Of a stretch of DNA of 64,000 bases, positions 24,994 to 36,189 are shown one piece after another. How positions within the stretch are numbered: position 1 is the first letter of the stretch; each line of letters begins with the position of its first letter. The stretch covers positions 119,667 to 183,666 of the forward strand of contig NW_003314332.1 in assembly GCF_000143415.4 (NCBI RefSeq). The letters run 5' to 3'. A program made the translations under genes and the position numbers. Origin of the DNA: Selaginella moellendorffii. Its lineage: Eukaryota; Streptophyta; Lycopodiopsida; Selaginellales; Selaginellaceae. The notes beneath the pieces are model-generated. The model searched no databases and was not told where the DNA came from. It saw only the letters and a program-made list of their open reading frames with translations.

Positions 24994-26172
24994 TTATTTG
25001 GCAATGGCACAGTGCGTCCGGATGGAGCCGTGCGAGCCCGTCAGCACGCCCAGCTCCGACATCTTTTCCATCGCCTTTATGAAGTCGAGATAGAATTTGT
25101 CGCTGGAAGCGGCGTACTTGTCAATCGATTTTCTGGTGCGGCTGTCCGAGTAGAACTCTTGATCCGAGTTGAAGAGGCCCTTGCCCTTTTGGATGTTGAG
25201 GAAGTAGTGATTATCGAGCAAATGCGCGGAGCCGTGATCGTTGGGCACCGCGGCGTTGCCATTGGGATCGCAGCTCGCCTTGAGGAAGATGGCGTGCGTG
25301 GGATTGAGCGCGGGATCGGGCTGCGCAGTCCCGCTGAAATTGGAGTAGCGATCCCGGAAAAATGGGCAATGCCCAACACCGATGCTGTGCCCTCCTCCTG
25401 CGCAGACCAGAAGTTCTCCAGAGTTAGGCACCAACTATGCATATACTGGATAACATTGGATCGATCATCATATGTGCGTACCTTGGAGAACCACCATTTC
25501 CTCCGCAGAGAATCCCCGATTCCTGAATTTCTTGAGCAGCGCGGTCGTGTTCTCAAACGGGCTAGGCAGATCCTTCAACGCTCCCTGGAAGAAGGATCTC
25601 CTTCCATCGCGTCTTCCGAATTTCAGCCTCCAGAATGGTCCTCCACTCTAGATCATCACATGCCAAAAGAAAAGTTATCCCAGACTCGCAAGAACAATCG
25701 ATCCATACCAGTGCGACCGCATCGCGAGCTGCCAGCGCCAGAATATCAGAGCACGACACTGTTTCGGGGCAAATTTCCTCGAGCTGCTCCTTGATCGCAT
25801 CGATCACTTCGAATCCATGCAGTGACAAGTTTGGTCTCGCATCTCTCTCGGGTGGATCTGGCCCGCTGGATGAATTGAGCATGACCGAGCTATCGAGCCC
25901 CTGGCAAAAGCAAAGATCGTCGTGAAAGAAGATTATAAGATGGAGTCGATTCTACTTACGCCAACGAATGCGTCGTGAAAGACCAGTCGGAGCAATCCCG
26001 GAGGGACGGTGTGATCTCTGTTGAGAAAGCTTTGCACCGTCGCTGCGACGATCATCTCGAACTCCGGGCAATCTTCGTTGTAGAAATCGCCATCCAGCGT
26101 CGACGCTCTTGCATGATATTGGCCAGTGATCGCAATGAGCAAGAACAGCGTAGCAAAGATCTTAAAAGCCAT
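24994..26172 (-). CDS. Class III peroxidase 1, lacking the C44-C49 disulfide
   Basis: Secreted heme peroxidase of the plant class III family (cell wall, H2O2-dependent). Exons are 25960-26172, 25709-25900, 25482-25647 and 24994-25397 (minus strand), giving 324 residues. Residues 1-23 are a signal peptide. The distal site is [11 protein letters not shown] (Arg62, Phe65, His66), and the proximal His is in [11 protein letters not shown] (His194). The Cys for three of the four conserved disulfides are present, but both partners of the fourth (horseradish numbering C44 and C49) are replaced, by Ala68 and Leu73. An in-frame ATG also exists 24 nt upstream; 26172 was chosen because it starts the signal peptide directly. 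It is first in a tandem array of three same-strand peroxidases with identical exon-intron structure. Confidence 0.92.
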
Positions 26173-26359
26173 TGTTTGCGATAGCAAAATCGCCAACAGT
26201 CTTATACCTATGCTAAAGCGCTTAATTAGTTCAAAAATCTATGATTTGGTTATAAAATTAATTAATCGTATGGTAATTATATTTTCACAGATCTTATCAT
26301 ATTTGACGCGTGGCAAATATTTTGCCACGTTATGAGTATTACGTGTCTAAAACGAGGGC

Positions 26360-27488
26360 TTAGTTGGCAATGGCGCAGATCTTCCGGACGCTTCCCTGCG
26401 AGCCCGTGAGCACGCCAAGCTCCGAGAGCTTCTGAATCGCCTTCGAGAAATCCCTCGCAAACGCGCTGCTGGAGGCTGCGTACTTGTCGATCGCTGGCTT
26501 CGTGCGCCCATCGAAAAGGAGCTCTTGATCCGAGGTGAAGAGCCCCTTCCTGGCCTGGACGTTTGCAAAGTACTGGTTGTCGAGCAGCGGTGGCGTGACT
26601 GGATCGTTGGGCAGTGCGGCATTGGCGTTGGCGCTGCAAATCGGTCGGAGCTGCGCGGCGTAGGAGGGATCCAATGTGGGGTCTGGGTTGGAGAGGCGAG
26701 ACGCGATGAGTGGGCAGTGCCCCACACCAATGCTGTGTCCTCCTCCTGATTCATATCCATGGATCAGATCATCTCTAGATGAAAAACCATCATTTTCTAC
26801 CTTGGAGGAGCACCATTTCCTCGGCAGTGAAGCCTTTCGCGGCAAATTTCGCAAGCAGTCCATTTGCGTCTTCGAATGGGCTGGGGAGATGGTTTGCTTC
26901 GTTGAAGTTTGAGCTTCTTCCATCTCGCCGACCGAATTTCACCCTCCAAAACGGTCCATTCGTCTAGACAAAGAAGCGAAAGTTTTACCTGATGTCAGAA
27001 ATTTGGAAGAAACTAACCAAAGTTATGGCGTCCCTGGCCGCGGTTGCCAAGATATCCGCGCAGGAAACAATGCCGGGGCAAATCCCCTCGAGCTTGGACT
27101 TGATCGCGTCGATCAAATCAAAGCCATGCAGCGAGAGATTTGGAGTCGCAAGTCTCTCTGGTGGATCACTCCCTCCCGATGAATTGAGCAAGGGTGACCC
27201 ATCAAGGCCCTGGAAGAAACAATCGTTCTTTCGTTAGATCTCCAGGGAAGGCTTTGAAGTTTAGCTCTTGACACTCACTCCAACAAAAGCGTCGTGAAAG
27301 AGCATCCGGAGAAGACCTGGAGCAACACTAGGATCTCTATCGAGGAAACTTTGGACGGTTCCAGAGACGATCACTTCGAAAGGAGGGCACGAATCATCGT
27401 AGAATCCTCGGTCCAGTGCTCCTTGTACTCTACAATTGCTCGAAACAGTCGCCACTACTACCAACACAAGCAAGAACTTTGCACCCAT
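26360..27488 (-). CDS. Class III peroxidase 2, lacking the C44-C49 disulfide
   Basis: Close tandem paralogue of the gene at 24994-26172. Exons are 27279-27488, 27018-27209, 26801-26963 and 26360-26745, giving 316 residues in frame. It has a signal peptide (MGAKFLLVLVVVATVSS...), distal LLRMLFHDAFV (His65), an LHGFDLIDAIKSKLE helix, VSCADILATAARDA and proximal [11 protein letters not shown]. As in peroxidase 1, both Cys of the distal disulfide are replaced (Ala67 and Leu72), while the other Cys pairs remain. A longer in-frame start at 27521 is possible. The coding sequence ends about 190 bp upstream of peroxidase 1. Confidence 0.92.
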
Positions 27489-27890
27489 GGATAGACCTTG
27501 GATGTTGACAATGGATATCATGCAATATTTCCTACCGATGAATGGGTTGATCGCACTGCATGCATTGGAAAGCTTGGGGATTTATATAGCCAAGTCCAAA
27601 GCAAGCATTGGAACATGCCTCGAACCATTGCGTATGCTCTGGGTTGACGGCGATTATATGATACAAATTAGTTAAATATCCATTAGGCGTTGCGTGGATG
27701 GGCTTGCATATGGCTGTCACGCGCCTTTCAAAGCTTTCTTAAAACGCTCGAGCTTATTAAAATTTGATCTGGTCGTGCAAAGACGTGGCTTAGATTCTAG
27801 GCTTTTTACACGAAGAACTCACACATGGAAATGACGCGGTTTGATCTTTAACAAAGTTTCTCAAACTCTTCCAAACTCTTCTTGTTGCAA

Positions 27891-27962
27891 TGCCTCAATG
27901 GAGGATCGAACTCCAGGCCTTCAGTTTACAAGACTGACGCTCTGCCACTGAGCTATAGAGGC
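27891..27962 (-). tRNA. tRNA-Thr (UGU)
   Basis: The minus-strand cloverleaf begins GCCTCTA, with D arm GCTCAGTGGCAGAGC, anticodon stem-loop TCAGT-CTTGTAA-ACTGA (anticodon UGU) and T arm TGGAG-TTCGATC-CTCCA. One mismatch occurs in the acceptor stem (T opposite T), so activity is likely but slightly uncertain. It lies between peroxidases 2 and 3. Confidence 0.88.
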
Positions 27963-28064
27963 ATTAGACAGCTTAAGATAGTTTTAAGCAAAGAATCCAC
28001 ATTTTATTCTTGTTCACGCTACAAAAGAATGCTCATTGTGTGTTTCGTCTATAGCGAGAATATC

Positions 28065-29242
28065 TCACTTGGCGATGGAGCAGACGGTTCGAATGCCACC
28101 AGCGTTGGACTGAAAAGGTGGCAGAGTGATCAACTTCGCCATCGAGGCTCTAAACTGCTGGGCGAACGCTGCCGGGTTGGATGCAAAGGTATCGACGAGC
28201 GGTTTAGTCTGGGGGTGGAAGAACAGCCCCTCGTCCGAGGTGAAGAGCCCCTTCCTCTGCTGGAGGTTCTTGTAGTACTGATTGTCGAGCGTGTTCTGGG
28301 TGATGGGATCGTTGGCCACCGACGCACTGGTCTGGCATTTCCTCTGGAGCTCCTGCGCGTAAGTGGAGTTGAGAGTCGGGTCTCGCGACGTGATCCTGCT
28401 CTGGAAGAAGCCACAGTTTCCGAATCCAAAGCTGTGAGCACCTGTGAGATCACAAGCAAGATCCAAAGTTACCATCTGATATCCGAGAGGAAGTTTGAAG
28501 TACCTGAGAGTGCCACCAAGTCCGAGACGGAGAGCTGCTTGGCATTGAATTTGCTGATCAATGAGGTGGTGGATTCGGAGGGTGCAGGAAGCTGAACCTC
28601 GGCAGCGCTGGAAACTCGTCCATCTTTCCTTCCCAGTGGAACATCCCACGATGGGCCTCCAGCCTAAAGTATAGTGGTTAAATCTAAAATAGTATTTGAG
28701 AAAGTTTCTTACCTTGACAACTGCGTCCCGCGTTGCTTGTGTCAAGATATCAGCGCAAGAGACGACTCCGCGGCACGACCTCTCGAGCTTGCTCTTGATG
28801 GTGTCAATGACTTGGAATCCACGGAGCGAGAGGTTTGGCCCGGCTTGCCTCTCCGAGTTTGGGCCACTGAGGAGAACCGAAGCATCGCATCCCTGTCAAG
28901 TTACGAGGTACGTGTTGAGAATCACTAAAAACCACAGGAGGAACTTACTCGAACCCAGCAGTCGTGGAAGTGCATCCTCAAGAGCCCGGCAGCGATGGTG
29001 GGATCCTTCTTCATGGCAGCAGCCACTTCATCACTGACAGTCTTGGCGAAAGAGCTACATTTGTTGTTGTAGAACGTGAGGCTCATACCACCGGCGGATG
29101 GAGCTGGCGTAACAGCTTTCACCTTCTTCGCTTTAGATTTCTTGACCTTCTTCTTCTTGGTGGCCGCATCACCACTCAAAACCAGCAATGCGATGACGAA
29201 AAGTAGCAACAAGAGCCTCTTGGATGGCAGCAGCGAAGCCAT
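28065..29242 (-). CDS. Class III peroxidase 3 with Lys-rich N-terminal extension
   Basis: Secreted class III peroxidase. Exons are 28949-29242, 28713-28892, 28504-28663 and 28065-28441, 336 residues in total. Unlike its two neighbours it keeps the canonical distal motif FHDCWVRGCDAS (His93, Cys95, Cys100), as well as VSCADILTQATRDA and the proximal GAHSFGFGNC. After the signal peptide there is an unusual basic segment, KKKKVKKSKAKKVKAV, followed by TPAPS, before the mature peroxidase fold starts at LTFYNNKC. This might bind cell-wall polyanions, but that is inference. Intron positions match those of the two downstream peroxidases, so all three share ancestry, with this copy closest to the family norm. 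Confidence 0.93.
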
Positions 29243-29540
29243 TTCTTTCCCTGGCTTTTATCTTCAGTATGTAGATCGATCGAGATGAACAACACCTGTG
29301 CTCTATTCCTGTGGAATAAGTACTCCTTACCGCTACTCTACCTCGAATGGAAACCGATGAGAGAAACAAGCAGGAAGGATGGATATATATCTTCGTAAAA
29401 CGTGTGCATGTTTGCATGTCTTTGGCAGCTCATTCAAGCTACACGATCGCGAACATGTTAGCAACAAAGAAACAAAAAAATACTCACAAGTGAACTCTTA
29501 GTAGAGAAACTATTTACAGATTTGGTCGCCGTAAAAAAGA

Positions 29541-32034
29541 TCACCCAAACTTTGACGATATGGTTGCTGCAACGCTGGAAGGATAGAACATCATGCAAAG
29601 GGGAGGATCCACCTTTGCCAGCGCCAGGATTGCCGAAGGAACGGCCCAAAGGCCATCCCCGCAAATCAATCCCGAGGCAAACGCTGGAACGTAAATCTCC
29701 GACTTCTTCCTGTTCAGCTGCTGCCATATAAAAACTATCACCGTGCCGATGAACATGTCGATGGCGAAGTAAGCTCCGATGTAGAAAGGAATCGCCATAG
29801 CCATCGGGATAGGAATGTACTTAGAGTACTTCTTCGGCAGCAAGTCCCTGATGCCGTTCACCACCACTGCCATGGCGAAGAAGGCATAGCACAGCTCCAA
29901 GCAGTGCGCTGGAAGAGCCGAGAAGCCTTGCACCCCGATGATAGCCATCTGCCTGTAAATCACTGCGTAGGGAGCCTTGTACTGCCCGTTCTCGTCGCCG
30001 ATTGGAAAAGCCTTCCAGAACATCCAGAACGTAAGCGGTGCCAGGACGCAGCCCAGGAACGTCCCGACGATCTGAGCGACGAACATGGACCTGGGAGATG
30101 ATCTTGTCAGGTACCCCGTCTTGAAGTCTTGCATGAGATCAGATGCTGTAGACACGATCGTCATCATCACTCCGCAAGCTGCTAGGCCCGCGACCACTCC
30201 TCCGTTGCCAGCACCGGCCCAGGCAGCAAAAACGAAGAGGCCGATCTTTCCATAAGTTGACGACAGACTCCAGTCGGTGAGGCCAGTTCCATAAGCGTTG
30301 CAAAAGGCCAGAACCGGGGCGAGGATGTAGCAAGTCATGACGAAGTACCATCTCATTGGCGGGAAGATCTGGGGAATCACGCCGGTGGAGATGGCAGCTA
30401 GACCAATGTAGCACGACGAAGCCAGCCAAAATGGAATCCTGCCTTTGAGGAACGTCTCGTTTCGTTTCTTCTCGTCTGTCGTTAGTACGCCGTCGCGGGA
30501 ATCAGCGCCTGACAATAAAACAAGACGCTATCCATATCAGCAAGCATATTAAACACGGAAGCTTTGCTCACCGGCAGTGATGGGGAGGAGGTCCGTCTTG
30601 TAATGCTTGTACATAAACCACACACTCACGACAACAACCTTGATGAAGTTGTAAAGCCCATCTCCAAGAATTAACGCAATAGCAACAAAAACCTGCACGA
30701 TTATGTTGCGTCGTGAACCAAGCGACAGAAAAAACGACAACTCCAAAACGAACCTTGTATCCATATAGGCCCCGGAAATTTGAGCCCTTGAAACTCTTGT
30801 CATACCAGCCCGCCGTACTGATAAGAGGCCACATGATCCCCCAGGAGATAATCGCACCCAGCAACACGGAAACATTCACAATATGTGGACAAATCATGCC
30901 CGCTCCAACGTAAGTTAAGTTGAAATCGAAGAGAAACCTGTAAGTTTGAGGTAAGTTCACATTGTCGCACCATTTAGAATTTTTACTTGTTGTTCAGGGC
31001 TTTCAAGCCAAGCGTTGGAAAGTTATCGAAACCGCACGCGCTTTCTCCGTCGCCGCTATAAAACCACTTGAAGAAACTGAAGAAAAAGCTCAGGCCCATC
31101 GTTTTCGCTAGGCATTTCACCTGTTTCCTGTTACCACAGATCAAAATCCCTGAGAATCCCGACGGGATAAAGATATTTTGCTTACTTGGCAGTTTTTGCA
31201 CCTTCTGGAGTGTGGAAGCTGTTGATGAGAATTGCGGTGGCAGTCCCGCTGGGATACGTAAGCCTGTATTTCAGGATCATTATCTGAAAAGCAAACAGCA
31301 CGCTCAGTAGAGTTGCACTCAAAAATAACAAACCAAACACGGACCTTGCTGAGTGGTACAATCACCAGAATGCCAAGGAAGCTCACTGTGAAAATAAATG
31401 CAAAAATCCATCCCAGAGCGGGTGTCTTGACGTCTACAGCTCGATTTCCTGGAAAACTTGCTCCAATCTTCTTGTAGGTGTTGTCATCCAGTCCCAAAAG
31501 ATATGTGCCAAAACCACCTGAGAGAGAGAGAGAGAGGAGCTTTCAAGTTTGGTGATGCAACCAGAAAGAGATGTTCTCACCGCTGAAAGCAATTCCGTAG
31601 CAAGCCACGACACACGTCTGGACGACTGTGTTCTCCTGACGGGTGAAAGGCCTGGACCAAAAGTTGAGCCTGGTGAAGACACCGTTCCAGAACTTGATCA
31701 TGAAGAAGCCAAGAAGGCCAGCCGACACATTGAGAGACGGGATGATTCCAACCGTGAGGCTGAGCTTGTGGGTGATGATGCAGAAGAAGCCTCCCAGGAT
31801 GGCGCTCACGACCAAGGCTCGGAGCGTAATTTGGTCCTGCCATCGAGGAATCGCTACCTTTTCAAAGAGTTCCTCCACCGAAAAGCACTCCTTCCCGTTG
31901 CCGTTCACGAGGACATCCGAACCGTCCCACTGCCCTTCTTTTTCGAAGGTCTCGTCGCCCTCTGCCGGGAATTGCTGCTGGACATCTCTCGTGTGCTTCG
32001 GCTGGTGCTCCTCGGAGGAGGATTCCATGACCAT
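29541..32034 (-). CDS. YSL: Yellow stripe-like (YSL) metal-nicotianamine transporter
   Basis: Oligopeptide-transporter-family membrane protein that moves metal-nicotianamine or metal-phytosiderophore complexes across plasma or internal membranes. The N-terminus is hydrophilic and acidic ([18 protein letters not shown]). Family blocks follow across about seven exons: [100 protein letters not shown] and [13 protein letters not shown]. The last exon (29541-30515) ends in [32 protein letters not shown]. Introns are short. The gene reads in the same direction as the CIA1 and AOX genes upstream. Two Met codons are close together (32034 and 32028). Substrate metal cannot be read from sequence. Confidence 0.93.
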
Positions 32035-32351
32035 AGCTTCAGCTCACAGCTAAGATCCTGCAAAAGGGCGGCTCCACTGAGATTCCAGAAAACGACAAGG
32101 AGCTAACCACGAGCACAGCGACCTAGATCGTCAAACCCTCGATGAACAGGGTATATTTGAGACATTTTTTCTCTTTTTCTGGCAACAAGACCGACAGTTA
32201 TCTTAAGAGCGGAACTGAATGAAAATCCGAAAATCCCACCAATTTGGAGCGGTGGGCTGGGTGCGCACGGCAATGAGAATTGAGTGATGTGCACTGCAAG
32301 CACTACTTGAATGATCCAAATCTCTGGAACGAAAAGCGATAAGGTTTCAGT

Positions 32352-32356
<5 letters not shown>

Positions 32357-32391
<35 letters not shown>
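32357..32391. repeat. GA dinucleotide microsatellite
   Basis: About 17 uninterrupted GA units between the YSL start and the CIA1 stop codon. Confidence 0.95.
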
Positions 32392-32393
<2 letters not shown>

Positions 32394-32448
32394 CACCGAT
32401 GCGACAGTGCACGGCTTCATGCGTTGATAGTCTTCCTTCACTTCGTCC

Positions 32449-34011
32449 TCATGATAAAATCCTCCACAACTTTACTAAGCCGTCGTCTCCAGCCGAAGCA
32501 AGAATGTCATCGTCCTGAAACACTGGGTTTCCTTAGCCTGGAAGCTCGTCAAAATGATTAAAAATTTTACCTTCGGATGCCATCTCACGCAATTCACGTC
32601 TGTGCTGTGAGCCTTTTGTTGCTTTCCAACCATTGAAAACACTGCTCGCTAATTCCGCGAGAAAGTCAAGAGCGCGACCTCTACAAAATATAAATATATA
32701 GAAAGCTTACCGATGTATAGGACGGATCATTGGCTTCAGCGAACACGCGGATTGCATCGTCGCCTGCCGCTGAAGCAATCAGGCCCGACCGCCTAAAATA
32801 TACACACAAGACGCGCGCGCACACATATTAAACTTTTGTCAAGAAAGAAGAAAATATAAAAAAAATTCTTCATTCACCTCGACCAATGCACAGAATAGAT
32901 GGTTCTTTCGTGATAGCCAGACAAAGTACAGAGGTGCTTCCTGAAAAGGCAAAACTTAAAGATAAGAGGAAGCAGAATGATAAAACTTAACCAGCTCGAT
33001 TCCAGGGGATTCGTGCTCGTATCCCACACAACCAGCAATAGATCATCACTGTAACGAAGCTGCTAAGTGGACAGAAGGTAGAGATTAAAGAGAGAGAACG
33101 CACCTACATGAGACCATTCGTTTCCCATCGGCGTCGAATGCTACGCTCCATACAGTTGAGCTATGACCCCTGGTTTTAGGCAGCCAGAGTTACAGCGCCA
33201 GAAAAAGAATCATACATACTGGTTGGGCTCAGCAAGCGTCTGAACGCACGACCAATCGTCTCCATTTGGATCGGGAGCCCACACCTGAGAAGCAAGAAAA
33301 AATCAAGTTCTCCGTATTGCTTTCGAGAATTACCTTGATAGAATTGTCATAGCTGCTCGACACAAGAATGTCCTCAGTAGGATGAAACAAGACCGTTTTC
33401 ACGTCTTGGGAATGGCCATTTAATACAGAGACTGTTTGGAAATCGTTCTCGGCTTCCATTTCCCAGATCCACACACTCTTGTCTCGACCACAAGTCGCGA
33501 GAAGAGTGCCAGAAGCACTCCACGCGATTGATTTCATCTCATTTTCATGTCCCTGGCTCAAGAAAAAAAAAAGTTTGCCAAAGAGAGAAAACGAGAGAGA
33601 AATATATAAGTACCTCTAGTGTAGCAACGCACTCGTAATCACCTCCTACGTCTTCCCACACAGCTCCAATTCCATCAAAGCACGCGGTCGCAAGCAATTT
33701 CCCATCGGGCGACCAGTGACACGACCTCACAGTGCGTTTGAAAGAATCGATCACGGCCTAGATGACGAGAGAAATTTCCGTCGGCAATCTCACTCGAAAT
33801 GCGACCGCCATACCTTGCAACTCCACGAGGAAGAAGAAGAAGAAGAAGAAGAATCCGAGCAATCGCCTTCCCAAATCCTCACCGTCTTGTCTCCGCCACA
33901 CGACGCCAGAACGCTCCGATTCGAGGAGCTGGCCACTGGATTCCAGGCAACGCTCCAAACGCGATCAGTGTGGCCCTCGAGCTCCTGGATCGCCTCCATC
34001 GCCACAGCCAT
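32449..34011 (-). CDS. CIA1: CIA1/CIAO1 WD40 protein (cytosolic Fe-S assembly)
   Basis: Seven-bladed WD40 protein of the cytosolic iron-sulfur assembly targeting complex, which hands Fe-S clusters to apoproteins. Exons starting at 34011 encode [53 protein letters not shown] with RDKSVWIWE, and [20 protein letters not shown]. Later exons give GHSSTVWS-type blades and a final exon ending with [15 protein letters not shown] and the stop at 32449-32451. The order and wording of the blades match CIAO1 rather than other WD40 families. A run of nine Ser near residue 55 is encoded by a TCT/GAA-type triplet repeat (about 33830-33852) and is a local oddity in a surface loop. Upstream, AAAACCCTAAACC at about 34016-34028 resembles a telo-box. 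Confidence 0.9.
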
Positions 34012-34148
34012 AATAAAAACCCTAAACCTCCTAATGCAAAAATATTTCGAGTATATTCGTATAGCTTCTAAAAAATTACATTAAAGGTTAATCCAACGGC
34101 CCTGATTTGTAAAGGAGAGATTATTCCAATCTAACGGCTCCTAGAGTT

Positions 34149-35355
34149 CTAGTGGTATCCAATTGGAGCCGGCGAGTCTTTGAGCTCCTTCCCTTGCAAG
34201 TGAGCGTCCTGGAAGCAAAAGGAGAGAGAAACGTAAGAAACACTAGAACTTGATCGATCGATCAAAATCTCTTACCGCAGCGAAATGGTTCACGTCTCTG
34301 TGGTGAGCTTCGTCCGCCCGGACCACGAACACCACGTCTCGCAACGTCGCATCGCTGGGGAGCCTCCAGTAATCGATAGCGATGGCGGGGGCGGGAGTGT
34401 TTGGCATGCTTCCCTTGTCCAAAGCAGCGAGGAAGTCCGTGTAGGAGGCCACCGCTTCTTCCTCCAGGTAGCCCACGAATCGATGCGCGAGGCGCGGGAA
34501 GATCAAGTAGAGCGCGAAGTAGCCATTGAAGAAGACGCCCTGGACCGCCAACACGAGAGCGCGCTCGTACCACTTGGGCTGGAAAACCTCCATGAAAGTC
34601 ATGAGATGCATTCGCTCGTTCTCGGCCTCCTCGAGGAGAGCTTTGATCCAGCCGCCACTGTGCTCGAATTTGCGCAGGGATTTGCAGTGGAGGAGCATCC
34701 CTCCAACCATGCCTGGGACTGCTGCCACTGTTTCCAATAGCACGGCGTGGCAGCCATGGCGTTCCTGCGAATCCATCGATCTATGAGATCATCCAAGCAA
34801 AGCTTCACGCTTTTCTACTTGCGTACCTGGAAGAAGAGGTCTGACAAAACGCGGAGGAACTTCACGGTTTTGAGGGCGACCTTGTCAACCACGGCGTCGG
34901 GAATGTGGTGTTTCTTCACATCGATGCTCGTGTCGGAGACATAGCTGTCGGAAGGCTTTGAGAAGAAATTCCAAACAACAAGATCGATCAATGGATCATC
35001 CAAGGACATTGGATCAAAAGCCCACCTTGAAGCAGTTCCACGGCCAGGGAGTACCGTCTTCCCGGAGAGTTTTCTTGGTGATAATTCCCCAGTAGTTAGA
35101 AAATTGCTGGTCGTGGTTCTTGTGATTCTCGTGATCTGTGGGAGAATCTTGGCTGTTGACGACGTGGGCAGCGGCGCTGCTGCTGAATCGCGATGACCCA
35201 AAGCAAGAAATCTGGTGCGGGACCGGCCTCGCGAGCTTGTCCAGGAAGAAACTGCGAGATCCAGAGGAGAAATGGCGGGACGAAGAACTTGGAGTTAGGC
35301 CGGATCTAAGCTCAATTGCCCGCACCAGCAGCCTCGCAGCAGCCTTGCCTTTCAT
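34149..35355 (-). CDS. AOX: Mitochondrial alternative oxidase
   Basis: Di-iron ubiquinol oxidase of the inner mitochondrial membrane, which bypasses complexes III and IV. Exons are 35026-35355, 34827-34955, 34276-34764 and 34149-34208, 335 residues. The N-terminus is basic and Ser-rich, typical of a mitochondrial presequence. Iron ligands lie in [11 protein letters not shown] and [12 protein letters not shown], plus [10 protein letters not shown] and YLEEEA. The terminus DSPAPIGYH is the family signature. Both regulatory Cys are present: CysI in PWNCFKP and CysII 50 residues later in RHGCHA, so redox and 2-oxo-acid control is expected. Met at 35355 was chosen because the upstream 37 in-frame codons (to 35466) lack presequence character. 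The four-exon layout matches typical plant AOX genes. Confidence 0.96.
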
Positions 35356-35469
35356 TCCGCCAAGAAGAATTAGGAAAATCAAATGGATTTTCGCGCGAGA
35401 TCTGTGCGAGAAAAGAGAAAGAACGAAATGAATGTCTACCTTCTGGCTTGATGCTGGAGATCCCAAATG

Positions 35470-36189
35470 CCAGAATCGCTCCTATTTATGCGTCCAAAGA
35501 GCTGGGGCAAGACATAGACGAGCGATGCTTCTAACGAAGCATACCCTGAGCAGCATGGTCAAAAGCCTAGTCAATCTAGACGACTTTAGGGTTTAAGGTC
35601 CACGCGCATCTTGGAAGATGGCATTTGACATATTCTTTAAACCCGGTGGCTCGGTAAAGTGAGTGGTCTATCCTTACATCAACTATTACATTTCTGCTGG
35701 CACCTCTGGTAAGTTTTTGACGTTCTTCCACGATCTATGTTGATCTGGCTTTCACAGGAGCTGTGACGGCCAGCATTCTCGAGCCTTCTGTTGCTCCTTC
35801 CAATACCAGCCACAACATTCCATACCCGAATCCTTTGAGTGCGAGGAACCACAAGTATGATTTCGTGCTCGTAAGATCACACTTTGATTGAATCTTCAAG
35901 GGTAAAAGAAGATTAGATCAAAGAGCCTGAGACCAAATGGCAGCTGGAAAACCCTTTTCATTCTAGAGGTAGAACAAGTCAAAGGATTTTCATTCAAGCA
36001 TTTATCGCTCCTTGACACACAAACGTTTGTCCGGCAAGTCATACCTGGGGAGGAGTTCGACGCCCTTCTTCTTGCGATTCAGATCCTCCTAGAATCATAG
36101 GTGCTGACCTCATCTTTGTCAACCGACTATCAGCTGAAGTGGATCCTAACGGTAAACCGCCTGTCACTGGAATAACCTCGCGAGAGAGA
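35470..36189. other. Intergenic region with possible gene remnants
   Basis: No complete gene. On the plus strand 35690-35880 reads in part like spliced coding sequence: a donor after GGCACCTCTG, an acceptor TTTCACAG near 35757, then an open segment including SILEPSVAPSN and NHKYDFVLV. Stops flank it and I recognise no family. It may be the tail of a decayed gene, or the 5' region of AOX and the 3' flank of the PPR gene. Confidence 0.35.
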
